64,000 nt of DNA from Brevibacillus reuszeri (GTDB lineage: Bacteria > Bacillota > Bacilli > Brevibacillales > Brevibacillaceae): contig NZ_BEXF01000003.1 in the NCBI RefSeq assembly GCF_002897295.1, forward strand, positions 186,001-250,000, written 5' to 3'. Position 1 is the stretch's first letter. Each line of letters opens with the position of its first letter. Positions 41,928-50,263 of this stretch are shown here, piece by piece. Position numbers and translations under genes: made by a program. Below the pieces are notes generated by a model. That model was not told the origin of the DNA and ran no database searches. It saw only the letters and a program-made list of their open reading frames with translations.

Positions 41928-43503
41928 AGTACTGATTACTGACCCACTTAGCGAATACGGAATCCAACAACTGCTAGACGCATCTGATGTAGAAGTCGTT
42001 CGTAAAACGAACCTCTCCCCTGCCGAGCTGCTAGACGTCATCGGTGATTACGATGCCCTGCTCGTACGCAGCCAAACACAAGTAACGGCAGAAGTCCTTG
42101 CTGCAGGGAAAAAGCTCAAGGCAGTCGGCCGCGCAGGTGTAGGTGTCGATAACATCGACGTAAACGCTGCGACACAAGCAGGTGTCCCAGTCATCAACGC
42201 TCCAGATGGAAACACGATCTCTACTGCGGAGCATTCGTTTGCCATGCTGATGGCAGTTGCCCGCAATATCCCACAAGCACATAAAAAGCTCGTTGATGGT
42301 ACTTGGGATCGCAAAAGCTTTCAGGGTGTCGAGCTGAATAATAAAGTACTCGGTATCATCGGAATGGGCCGCATTGGTTCGGAGGTAGCAAAGCGTGCCA
42401 AAGCATTCGGTATGACAGTCATGGGCTACGACCCATTCATGACCGAAGAGCGCGCACAAAAAATGGGCGTGACTAACGCAACTGTAGATGAAATTAGCCG
42501 CCAAGCTGACTTCATCACCGTGCATACGCCATTGACCAAGGAGACTCGCTACATCATCAGTACCAAGGAGTTTGCAAAAATGAAAGACGGTGTTCGTCTG
42601 ATCAACTGCGCACGCGGTGGTATCATCGACGAGAAAGCACTGTTCGAAGCGATTACAAGCGGCAAGGTAGCCGGTGCTGCGCTTGACGTTTACGAAGTAG
42701 AGCCACCAGTCGATAATCCTTTGGTCGGACTGCCACAAGTGGTGACCACTCCACACCTGGGTGCTTCGACTGTTGAAGCCCAAGAAAACGTTGCTGTTGA
42801 TGTATCCGAAGAGATCTTGAAGGTATTGCGTGGCGAGCCATTCAAAAATGCCGTTAACCTGCCATCAATTCCGGCACATGTGATGGAAAAAGTACAACCA
42901 TACTTCACTTTGGGAGAAAAGCTTGGTCATTTCTTGGCACAGGTAACTGTTGGCTCTATCTCGGAAGTTCAGATCAAGTACAGCGGTGAATTGACTGAGG
43001 TCGATACTGCACCACTTACGCGTACGGTTCTAAAAGGTGTACTCTCCTTCCGCTTGGGTGAGGAAGTAAACTTTGTGAACGCGCCGCTGCTGGCTAAAGT
43101 ACGTGATATTACCGTAACAGAGCAAAAAGCAGCTCAGAACAAAGGCTTTACCAACCTGCTGACCGTAACACTCAAAACAACGCAGGAAACACGTACGGTT
43201 GCCGGAACTCGCTTGAATGGATACGGTGCACGTATCGTGAAAATCGATGATTTCGCAATCGACGTAGCTCCAGAAGGCTACCTGCTGTACATCCATCACA
43301 ATGACCGTCCAGGTGTTATCGGCCGTGTCGGATCTATCCTCGGTGAAAATGGCGTAAACATCGCAACCATGCAGGTGGGTCGTCGCGACATTGGCGGAGA
43401 TGCGATCATGATGCTTTCCGTTGACAAGCCGTTGACAGCAGAGCTGTTAGACACCATGGGTGAGCTCGCTGAAGTGAAGAGCGTAACGCAAATCGAGCTA
43501 TAA
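41920..43503 (+). CDS. serA: D-3-phosphoglycerate dehydrogenase
   Basis: First enzyme of serine synthesis. The long-form protein (527 residues) has the NAD motif GIIGMGRIGSEVAKRA near residue 146, the catalytic ARGGIIDEKAL (near 230) and HLGASTVEAQENV (His near 280), an intervening ASB domain, and a C-terminal ACT domain (YIHHNDRPGVIGRVGSILGENGVNIATMQVGR) for feedback by serine. The ATG at 41920 overlaps the aminotransferase stop by eight bases and has AGGAGGTG ten bases upstream. The frame is open further upstream, but that part overlaps the previous gene. Confidence 0.96.
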   Translation: MYKVLITDPLSEYGIQQLLDASDVEVVRKTNLSPAELLDVIGDYDALLVRSQTQVTAEVLAAGKKLKAVGRAGVGVDNIDVNAATQAGVPVINAPDGNTISTAEHSFAMLMAVARNIPQAHKKLVDGTWDRKSFQGVELNNKVLGIIGMGRIGSEVAKRAKAFGMTVMGYDPFMTEERAQKMGVTNATVDEISRQADFITVHTPLTKETRYIISTKEFAKMKDGVRLINCARGGIIDEKALFEAITSGKVAGAALDVYEVEPPVDNPLVGLPQVVTTPHLGASTVEAQENVAVDVSEEILKVLRGEPFKNAVNLPSIPAHVMEKVQPYFTLGEKLGHFLAQVTVGSISEVQIKYSGELTEVDTAPLTRTVLKGVLSFRLGEEVNFVNAPLLAKVRDITVTEQKAAQNKGFTNLLTVTLKTTQETRTVAGTRLNGYGARIVKIDDFAIDVAPEGYLLYIHHNDRPGVIGRVGSILGENGVNIATMQVGRRDIGGDAIMMLSVDKPLTAELLDTMGELAEVKSVTQIEL

Positions 43504-43538
43504 TACGAGTAATTCTTTGACCCTCTGATATCTCGTTA

Positions 43539-43570
43539 GAAAAGACCTGGTTATAGACCGGGTCTTTTCC
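43539..43570 (+). terminator. rho-independent terminator after serA
   Basis: AAAAGACCTGG / CCGGGTCTTTT stem with a TTATAGA loop, then CCTTT. Confidence 0.82.
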
Positions 43571-43599
43571 TTTACCAGCATTTTTATTATCGCTATAAT
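43571..43599 (+). promoter_or_regulatory. SigA-type promoter for the transporter gene
   Basis: TTTACC, 17-base spacer, perfect TATAAT; 39 bases upstream of the GTG start and directly after the serA terminator. Confidence 0.65.
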
Positions 43600-43637
43600 T
43601 AGGACAAGGCACTTTAACGCAGGAAAGGAGTTTTACT

Positions 43638-44921
43638 GTGACCAATCAGGCTTTATTCGCTATTGGTATTTTTTTAGTTACATACGCATTCATTATTAGT
43701 GAAAAATTGCATCGCACGATCGTTGCCATGTGCGGTGGAATCCTAATGGTGCTATTCGGTATTGTAACTCAGGAGCAAGCGATTCATCATATCGACTTCA
43801 ATACCCTAGGACTACTCATAGGGATGATGATTCTCGTTGCTGTAACAGCGCAGACAGGTGTTTTCAAATACGTCGCTATTCGGGCAGCAAAGGCTGCCAG
43901 GGGTAAGCCTATTCGAATCCTTGTCTACCTAAGTATTATTACGGCACTCGCCTCTGCTTTTTTGGATAATGTCACGACGGTTTTATTGATTGTACCCGTG
44001 ACTTTTAGCATTGCGCGACAGCTACAGCTCAATCCGGTTCCTTTTTTAATCAGTGAAATTATATCGTCCAATGCTGGTGGTACAGCCACTTTAATCGGGG
44101 ACCCACCGAATATTATGATTGGCAGCTCAGTTCCAGAGCTAGACTTCATGGCATTTCTTGTGAATCTTAGTCCAATCATTATCGTAATTATGGCTGCAAC
44201 GATCGTCTGTCTGGTGCTGATTTATCGGAAACAACTCATTACCACACCAGAGTTAAGTGCAAAAATCATGCAATTGAATGAACGCGACGAGATCACTGAT
44301 ACGAAGCTGCTCAAAAAATCTTTAACTGTGATGGCTTTAACCATTATTGGTTTTATGCTGCATGGTGCCCTGCATCTGGAATCAGCAACAATCGCGCTAA
44401 CCGGAGCATTTCTTCTGCTCTTGATAACAGGTGAGCATTATTTGGAGGACGCGATCAGTAAAGTAGAATGGAGCACGATTTTCTTTTTTATCGGCCTGTT
44501 TGTACTTGTTTCTGGACTTGTTGAAACGGGAGTTATCGCCAAATTGGCAGGCGAAGCAATCAAGCTGACTGGCGCCGACCCATTGAAGACATCCCTGCTC
44601 ATTCTATGGCTGAGCGCAATCGCGTCTGCCTTTGTCGATAATATTCCTTTCGTCGCGACTATGATCCCGATGATTAAGGAAATGGGCGCACTTGGAATCA
44701 CAAATTTGGAGCCGCTCTGGTGGAGTCTCGCTCTTGGCGCCTGTCTGGGTGGTAATGGTACGCTTATTGGAGCCAGTGCCAATGTCATTGTCGCTGGTTT
44801 GGCAGCAAAGGAAGGGCATCATATCGGCTTTGTCAGCTTCATGAAAATTGCCTTTCCACTGATGATCATGTCCATTCTCATCTCTCATGTGTATGTTTAC
44901 CTGCGTTATTTTATTTGGTAA
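43638..44921 (+). CDS. ArsB/NhaD-type (ion transporter superfamily) permease
   Basis: 427-residue integral membrane protein with about 11-12 segments in two related halves. Family signatures are LIGDPPNIMIGS near residue 154 and GGNGTLIGASANVIVAGLAAKEGH near 375, and DNVTTVLLIVPVTF near 110 / DNIPFVATMIPM near 335. Members move arsenite, Na+/H+ or carboxylates; arsenic genes are absent, so the substrate is open. GTG start with an AAAGGAG site. Same operon as the 90-residue gene that follows. Confidence 0.85.
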   Translation: MTNQALFAIGIFLVTYAFIISEKLHRTIVAMCGGILMVLFGIVTQEQAIHHIDFNTLGLLIGMMILVAVTAQTGVFKYVAIRAAKAARGKPIRILVYLSIITALASAFLDNVTTVLLIVPVTFSIARQLQLNPVPFLISEIISSNAGGTATLIGDPPNIMIGSSVPELDFMAFLVNLSPIIIVIMAATIVCLVLIYRKQLITTPELSAKIMQLNERDEITDTKLLKKSLTVMALTIIGFMLHGALHLESATIALTGAFLLLLITGEHYLEDAISKVEWSTIFFFIGLFVLVSGLVETGVIAKLAGEAIKLTGADPLKTSLLILWLSAIASAFVDNIPFVATMIPMIKEMGALGITNLEPLWWSLALGACLGGNGTLIGASANVIVAGLAAKEGHHIGFVSFMKIAFPLMIMSILISHVYVYLRYFIW

Positions 44922-44933
44922 GGAGGAATTCAC

Positions 44934-45209
44934 TTGCTCCACTATACATTTGATGAAAAGCTGATAACGATCACGGAGACGAAGCAGTCTAGTGACGTTA
45001 CCTTTCAAATCGAGATTCATTCAGAAATAATGCGCAGCCGTTTGAAGCAGGTGCGCAGCTTTTTTGAAGACAACAAGGATTATACCGATGTGCTGTTCTA
45101 CTCCCGTGAAGACGGGACCTATGAGGTCATCGTTCGAAACGATATGATTACCGGCTTTTTGATCCACGCCTTTCGTTTCCAATGCTTGACCTCCTTGCGT
45201 TGGGCATAA
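44934..45209 (+). CDS. small protein of unknown function (91 aa)
   Basis: Unrecognised 91-residue soluble protein (LHYTFDEKLITITETKQSSDVTFQIEIHSEIMRSRLKQ...). TTG start lies after a strong AAGGAGG site; no ATG is available near. A mixed strand/helix pattern, no cysteine pair. It starts 12 bases after the transporter gene and precedes a strong bidirectional terminator, so both genes are one transcript. Confidence 0.7.
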   Translation: MLHYTFDEKLITITETKQSSDVTFQIEIHSEIMRSRLKQVRSFFEDNKDYTDVLFYSREDGTYEVIVRNDMITGFLIHAFRFQCLTSLRWA

Positions 45210-45216
45210 GCGCGAA

Positions 45217-45260
45217 CAAAAAAAGACTCTGCCGAGAGCATACTCAGCAGAGTCTTTTTC
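45217..45260. terminator. bidirectional terminator between the 44934 gene and the HAD gene
   Basis: AAAAAGACTCTGC / GCAGAGTCTTTTT perfect stem with a 14-base loop, A- and T-flanked on both sides. Confidence 0.93.
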
Positions 45261-45266
45261 ATGGTT

Positions 45267-46403
45267 CTATTCTAAAATAGACAAGATTTCACGAACATCG
45301 TTCAAAATGTAATCTGCCTTCTCTTCTTCAAATTTGGCACGCGCGTCCTGTCCAGATAGTCCTGTTAGTGTCGCGGCGAATTTGCAACCAATGGAGCGTG
45401 CTGCCAGGAAGTCAGCCAGGGAATCCCCAACGATCAGCACTTCTTCTCCGTTTGCAATCGGCAAGGAATAGTTCACGACTTCACTGTTTGGCGTCGTTAA
45501 TCCAAGTAGACCTTTTACATATGAAAACGGATGCGGCTTAGACATCGGTGCGTAAGCAGGATACTCTTCTTCTGCCTCGAGGACATGTGAAGCTGTCACC
45601 ACACGATTCTGGTCAAACCATTCCAAAATCTGCATTTCGTTCAGAGGAACATGCGTTTCGATTGTAGGACGTCCTGTTCCAATACCGATGGTGTACCCTT
45701 TTTCTTTCAGGGTACGGAACAGCTCTACCATTTCAGCAGGTGGCACGATTGGAATTTCATCCGTTAAAAAGCCTTTTTTACCAGGCTGCATTGTTTCACG
45801 ACCGATTGATGCTGCTACCCGATCATCACCTAAGTACCATTCCTGGAACGTTTTTTGAACCAGCTGCCATAAATCACTGTTGCGTGAGAACATTTCTGTT
45901 TTCACACCGCAGCGCTCTTCTGCAATGACATTCAAATAGAGCAGCATTTCGGCTTTTTGCGCAGAGCCCTTTGCAAAATCAGCAGTAAAAGCAGCGTAGT
46001 CCACTTGGAAATCAGGTGCATGAGCTGCTCCCCATTCTCTGATTTGCGCAAGCTGTGGTCGGTCAATTTGACCAGCCAGCATGTTGGTTGCTTCGGTACC
46101 CAATTGCGGCTTCAGTACCTCAAGCAAACGAATCAATTGATAGGAGAATGCCAGGAAAACCATGTCCCAGTTCGAATTGATTCCACGTGATTTAATGAAG
46201 TTCAGTACATCATCCTGAGCAAATACTTCAGCACGCACACGACGGATCTCCGCTTCTTCCGGAGCTGGTGAGAACTTGTCTTTTGTAAGTCCCAGGTATT
46301 GCGAGCTATAAAGCAGCTCCCACACGGTCAAAGCAGATGCATCAAAATAACGTTCTTCACTAAGCATAACCCCGTCAACATCAAAAAGGATCGTTTTGAT
46401 CAT
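45267..46403 (-). CDS. HAD-family hydrolase with large cap insertion
   Basis: 378-residue phosphohydrolase-fold protein. Motif I is FDVDGVM (Asp nucleophile, residues 8-14), motif II IGIGTGRP near 235, motif III around KPHPFSYVKG near 290 and motif IV IVGDSLADFLAA near 322. About 200 residues between motifs I and II form a very large cap domain, longer than in typical phosphatases. Substrate unknown. ATG with a weak purine site. It occupies the place that sigX/rsiX hold in Bacillus subtilis between resE and serA. Confidence 0.85.
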   Translation of the reverse strand: MIKTILFDVDGVMLSEERYFDASALTVWELLYSSQYLGLTKDKFSPAPEEAEIRRVRAEVFAQDDVLNFIKSRGINSNWDMVFLAFSYQLIRLLEVLKPQLGTEATNMLAGQIDRPQLAQIREWGAAHAPDFQVDYAAFTADFAKGSAQKAEMLLYLNVIAEERCGVKTEMFSRNSDLWQLVQKTFQEWYLGDDRVAASIGRETMQPGKKGFLTDEIPIVPPAEMVELFRTLKEKGYTIGIGTGRPTIETHVPLNEMQILEWFDQNRVVTASHVLEAEEEYPAYAPMSKPHPFSYVKGLLGLTTPNSEVVNYSLPIANGEEVLIVGDSLADFLAARSIGCKFAATLTGLSGQDARAKFEEEKADYILNDVREILSILE

Positions 46404-46417
46404 TTCTCTCTACACTC

Positions 46418-48205
46418 CTATTTGTTTTTCGATTGCAACATCAGAGCAATGGTAAACGTTGTTCCTTCTCCCATTTTGCTTTGGACATTGATGGTTCCAC
46501 CATGCGCTTCCACAATGTTTTTTGCGATCGCAAGACCTAAACCTGTACCGCCTTCTCGACCGCGCGTACGCGCTTTGTCAGCCTTGTAGAAGCGTTCAAA
46601 TACAAACGGCAGATCTTCCTGTGGTATGCCACTGCCTGTGTCGCTGATTTCTAGTAGTAAGGTTTTATCTCCGCGCGCCCGGATAGTGACACTGCCGTGA
46701 CTAGGAGTGTGCCTGAGCGCATTGTCGACAAGGTTGGTAAGCACCTGCTCCATGCGATCAGGATCGATATGCACATGACTATGCGCAGTAGACATCTCTA
46801 GCAGCAGTTGAATATCCTGCTCTCTCGCCAAATTCGTAAACTTGCGATGGATGCGCTCTAAATACGGTCGTAGTTCCAAGGTTTCCTGGAACAGCTCTAC
46901 GTGACCCGCCTCCATTCGCGCTAGGCTCAGCAGCTCATTCACGAGCTTGGTCATGCGAACAGATTCGTCATAGATGATTTTAGCCAATTCTTTATGCTCT
47001 TCTGGAGTTGTTACGATATCATCCACTATGGCTTCGCTATAGCCTTGCAGCATAGATAGCGGCGTACGAAGCTCATGGGAGACGTTGGCCACAAAATCGT
47101 TGCGCATTTTGTCCAGCTTGCGTTCTTGTGTGATATCTCGCATGACTGCGACTGCACCACGGATGTGATTGCGATCGTTTAGCGGGACCATGACAAGCGC
47201 CCAGATTCGGCCTTGCACTGCAATATCCTCGATTACCTCTTCCCCGGTCTGAACCTTTTGATAGAAAGAGAACAGTGGTATCGGCTCATCCGCATGCTGG
47301 TATACCCAATCACGCAGGAAGCGCTCTGCAGGAGGATTCTTCACTGCAATTTTTCCAGTTTCATCGATCATTACGACGCCATCTACCATGCTCCGCAGTA
47401 CACTCGCCAGCTGCTCTTTTTCCTTTGACAAGGCATCTACCAGTTGATTGAGCTTACTCGCCATTGTATTAAATGACGCAGCCAGCTCCCCCATCTCGTC
47501 AGTGGTTCTGATCGGAATTTCTGCGTGAAAATCTCCTTCTGCAATACGATGTGCCGTCTCTTTCATTTGGCGCAATGGAATCGTAATTCGAGAGGATAAA
47601 AAGAACGCAAATACCGTCGTTGACACAAAGCCGATCACACCTACAACAAAAATCAGAAATCTCACTTCACTGACCGTATCATCAAAATCTTCAATCGCCT
47701 GATACATGACCACTGATCCTTGTTTGCCAGCGGATATCTCCAGTGGTACCGCCACAGCTAACAGCTGAAGATTCCCAGAACGATCTGTGGAGCCAGCCGT
47801 ATCAATTTGCACGTATAATCTCTCAGGAGCAGGATGTTTTCCTGCCAGTGCCTCACCCAGCTTCAGTCCCGGAGCACTCAGCAGCTGCTCTATCGGAATC
47901 TCTGGCAAACCTTTGCCCTCGCTCTTTCCAACGACCTCGCGCTTTTCATCCAGGACAATCATGCCTGTATGATGTACTACGCCAAATGTCGATGCCATCT
48001 CCAGTGCGGTCTGCTTATCCTTGCTTGCAGCCAACCCAGTGGATAAACCCTCTGCAAGCTCTTGCAAATTTTTGGTTTGCCGGGCGTTGTAAAAGGTGTC
48101 AAAGGATTGTACAAGCAGGAGACTGAAAATCGTTAAGACCAGTGCGAATAACGCAATAATGGTCATCCATAGCTTTCCAACTACGCTGCGAAAAATGACG
48201 TCCAC
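46418..48205 (-). CDS. resE: sensor histidine kinase ResE
   Basis: Membrane sensor that activates ResD when oxygen is low. The 595-residue protein has membrane segments at about 12-33 and 180-202, an extracytoplasmic sensor between them, HAMP (about 203-255), PAS (about 265-365), then HisKA with VANVSHELRTPLSMLQGYSE (His near 378) and an ATPase domain with NLVDNALRHTP, DTGSGIP and GREGGTGLGLAIAK. GTG start overlaps the end region of resD, two bases after its stop. Confidence 0.95.
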   Translation of the reverse strand: MDVIFRSVVGKLWMTIIALFALVLTIFSLLLVQSFDTFYNARQTKNLQELAEGLSTGLAASKDKQTALEMASTFGVVHHTGMIVLDEKREVVGKSEGKGLPEIPIEQLLSAPGLKLGEALAGKHPAPERLYVQIDTAGSTDRSGNLQLLAVAVPLEISAGKQGSVVMYQAIEDFDDTVSEVRFLIFVVGVIGFVSTTVFAFFLSSRITIPLRQMKETAHRIAEGDFHAEIPIRTTDEMGELAASFNTMASKLNQLVDALSKEKEQLASVLRSMVDGVVMIDETGKIAVKNPPAERFLRDWVYQHADEPIPLFSFYQKVQTGEEVIEDIAVQGRIWALVMVPLNDRNHIRGAVAVMRDITQERKLDKMRNDFVANVSHELRTPLSMLQGYSEAIVDDIVTTPEEHKELAKIIYDESVRMTKLVNELLSLARMEAGHVELFQETLELRPYLERIHRKFTNLAREQDIQLLLEMSTAHSHVHIDPDRMEQVLTNLVDNALRHTPSHGSVTIRARGDKTLLLEISDTGSGIPQEDLPFVFERFYKADKARTRGREGGTGLGLAIAKNIVEAHGGTINVQSKMGEGTTFTIALMLQSKNK

Positions 48206-48206
48206 G

Positions 48207-48923
48207 TTATTTAGGCACCTCTAGTTTGTAACCGACACCCCATACGGTCGCGATCATGTTCGCAGCCTGAGGAGAGACGCGGTTTAATTTTTCGCGCAAA
48301 CGCTTGATGTGTGTATCTACCGTGCGCAGATCGCCGAAAAATTCATAGTGCCATACATCTTTCAAAAGCTCTTCGCGCGTAAATACTTTATCAGGAGAGA
48401 GTGCTAGGTAGTGCAACAGTTCATACTCTTTTGGAGTTAGACTAACTTCTTGACCGCTAGCAATCACTTTGTGCGCATCATGATCAATCGTCAGTTCAGG
48501 GAAAACGAGAACCGAATGGCTATTAAACGTCTCTGTTTTCAAATAGGCCGTAGCTGAAGAGCGACGAAGAATTGCCTTCACCCGATACATGACTTCACGA
48601 GGGCTGAATGGCTTTACAACATAATCATCCACACCTGCTTCGAAGCCATGGACACGATTCGTTTCTTCCCCTTTTGCAGTCAGCATGATGATAGGTGTTG
48701 CCTTGAATTCACGAATCCGCTGACAGACTTCAATGCCGTCCATACCAGGTAGCATAAGGTCCAGCAAAATAATATCGTAATCACTGCCAACAGCCATTTC
48801 GACAGCCTGTTCTCCATTATCTGCTTCATCGATCAAAAAGTTTTCTCTCTCCAGGTACATCTTAAGCAGTCGGCGGATACGTTCTTCATCATCGACTACG
48901 AGAATACGTGCCATTTTTTCCAT
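48207..48923 (-). CDS. resD: response regulator ResD
   Basis: OmpR-type regulator of aerobic and anaerobic respiration genes, including resABC. The 238-residue protein has a receiver domain (phosphoacceptor Asp in DIILLDLMLPGMDG near 57, Lys in VKPFSPREV near 106) and a winged-helix DNA-binding domain (SLTPKEYELLHYLALSPDKVFTREELL). ATG at 48923 has an AGAGGTG site. The gene follows a terminator, so resDE has its own promoter, as in Bacillus subtilis. Confidence 0.96.
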   Translation of the reverse strand: MEKMARILVVDDEERIRRLLKMYLERENFLIDEADNGEQAVEMAVGSDYDIILLDLMLPGMDGIEVCQRIREFKATPIIMLTAKGEETNRVHGFEAGVDDYVVKPFSPREVMYRVKAILRRSSATAYLKTETFNSHSVLVFPELTIDHDAHKVIASGQEVSLTPKEYELLHYLALSPDKVFTREELLKDVWHYEFFGDLRTVDTHIKRLREKLNRVSPQAANMIATVWGVGYKLEVPK

Positions 48924-48972
48924 TGTCTACACCTCTTGACATTATGATTTCAAAATCTAATTGAAGATAGTC

Positions 48973-49003
48973 CAAAAAGCTGGCAGCAAGACCAGCTTTT
49001 TTT
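48973..49003 (-). terminator. rho-independent terminator between resC and resD
   Basis: AAAAAGCTGG / CCAGCTTTTT stem with an 8-base loop; partial readthrough could still feed resDE. Confidence 0.85.
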
Positions 49004-49010
49004 AGTGAGG

Positions 49011-50240
49011 TTACACCCCTGCGTAAGAGTGCAGACCTGCGATGACCAGATTGACTACTACCAGTGTGATTAAGATAATGACAAATCCTATCACAGACAT
49101 CCAGGCAGATTTGGCGCCAATCCATCCGCGAGACAGTCGCAAGTGCAGGTACGCGCTATAGAAGAGCCAAACGATGAGTGCCCAAACTTCTTTTGGGTCC
49201 CAGCCCCAGAATCGACCCCACGCCTCCTGCGCCCAGATCATGGCGAAAATCAAAGCTCCGAGTGTAAATACTGGGTAACCGATACTAATCGCACGGTAGC
49301 TGATTTCGTCCAATAGATCCGGCTCGATGCCATCAACGGATGGTTGAATAACTGCTCCCAACCGCTTGCGGAAGATGAGACGCAAACCACCATACAAAAT
49401 AACACCTGTAATGACTGACCACAGCATCGTATTCAATTTGCGAGCCGCATCCTTGCCTTCCATCCACGTTGGTGCCGTGAATAATGGCGACATCGGACCA
49501 GCCTGGATAATCTTCGAATCAGCAGGTGCTACCAAAGCTGGCATCGTGTATTCCGCTTTTACTTTTTCCATTTGCCCAAATACATTTGGCTGCGGCTGAT
49601 TCATTTCAAAAACAGTTTTTTGATCCATTCTGGCGAAGGTCGATTCCATCAGGATGAACCCTACCAGCATCAAAACAACAGCAAGTACAACTTCCAGCCA
49701 TTTCGTGCTCTTGGTAGAAACCTGTTGAGGTACGGTGCGGATCAAATACATCAAGCCCGCTGCAAAGCCGACAGCAAGAATCCCTTCACCAAGAGCTGCC
49801 GTCGTTACGTGAATATGCAGCCAGTAGCTCTGCAAGGACGGAATCAGCGGTGTTACTTCTTTTGGAAAAACATAGGAATAGGCCAACATGATTACACCTA
49901 AAGGAAGTACAAAGGCTCCAATAACATTCAGCTTGTAAATCCGATAGATAATCAAATAAGCCAAGATAATACAGTAATCCAGGAATGCCATGAACTCAAA
50001 CATGTTACTCGTTGGACTGTGTCCTCCGCCAATCCAGCGTGCAATTACATAACCAGTTTGAGCTATAAAGCCTACGACAGCCAATCGATAAGCAATCGTA
50101 CCGAATCGTTTTTCATGTTGCTTAGGATCGCGCCCCGCCCAGTTTTTCCCAGTCATCGCAACGACGAACACGATGGACGAGATCACATAGAGCAAAAACG
50201 CAATATCCAATAACCAGTCACTCAATTGGATAAGCTGCAC
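49011..50240 (-). CDS. resC: cytochrome c biogenesis protein ResC (CcsA/CcsB type)
   Basis: Haem-handling half of the System II cytochrome c synthase. The 409-residue protein has about eight hydrophobic segments and the tryptophan-rich WGRFWGWDPKEVWAL (WWD motif, near residue 340) facing outside, with conserved external histidines (near HIHVTTAALGEG and HLRLSRGW). GTG start at 50240 after AAGGAGG. Works with ResB and the thiol reductase ResA encoded just upstream. Confidence 0.94.
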   Translation of the reverse strand: MQLIQLSDWLLDIAFLLYVISSIVFVVAMTGKNWAGRDPKQHEKRFGTIAYRLAVVGFIAQTGYVIARWIGGGHSPTSNMFEFMAFLDYCIILAYLIIYRIYKLNVIGAFVLPLGVIMLAYSYVFPKEVTPLIPSLQSYWLHIHVTTAALGEGILAVGFAAGLMYLIRTVPQQVSTKSTKWLEVVLAVVLMLVGFILMESTFARMDQKTVFEMNQPQPNVFGQMEKVKAEYTMPALVAPADSKIIQAGPMSPLFTAPTWMEGKDAARKLNTMLWSVITGVILYGGLRLIFRKRLGAVIQPSVDGIEPDLLDEISYRAISIGYPVFTLGALIFAMIWAQEAWGRFWGWDPKEVWALIVWLFYSAYLHLRLSRGWIGAKSAWMSVIGFVIILITLVVVNLVIAGLHSYAGV

Positions 50241-50263
50241 GTCGAGTGTACCTCCTTGAAGCT

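Noticed and set aside
42031..42783. 250-codon minus-strand open frame inside serA
   Set aside because: Antisense shadow of serA; no ribosome site and atypical Cys/His-rich composition.
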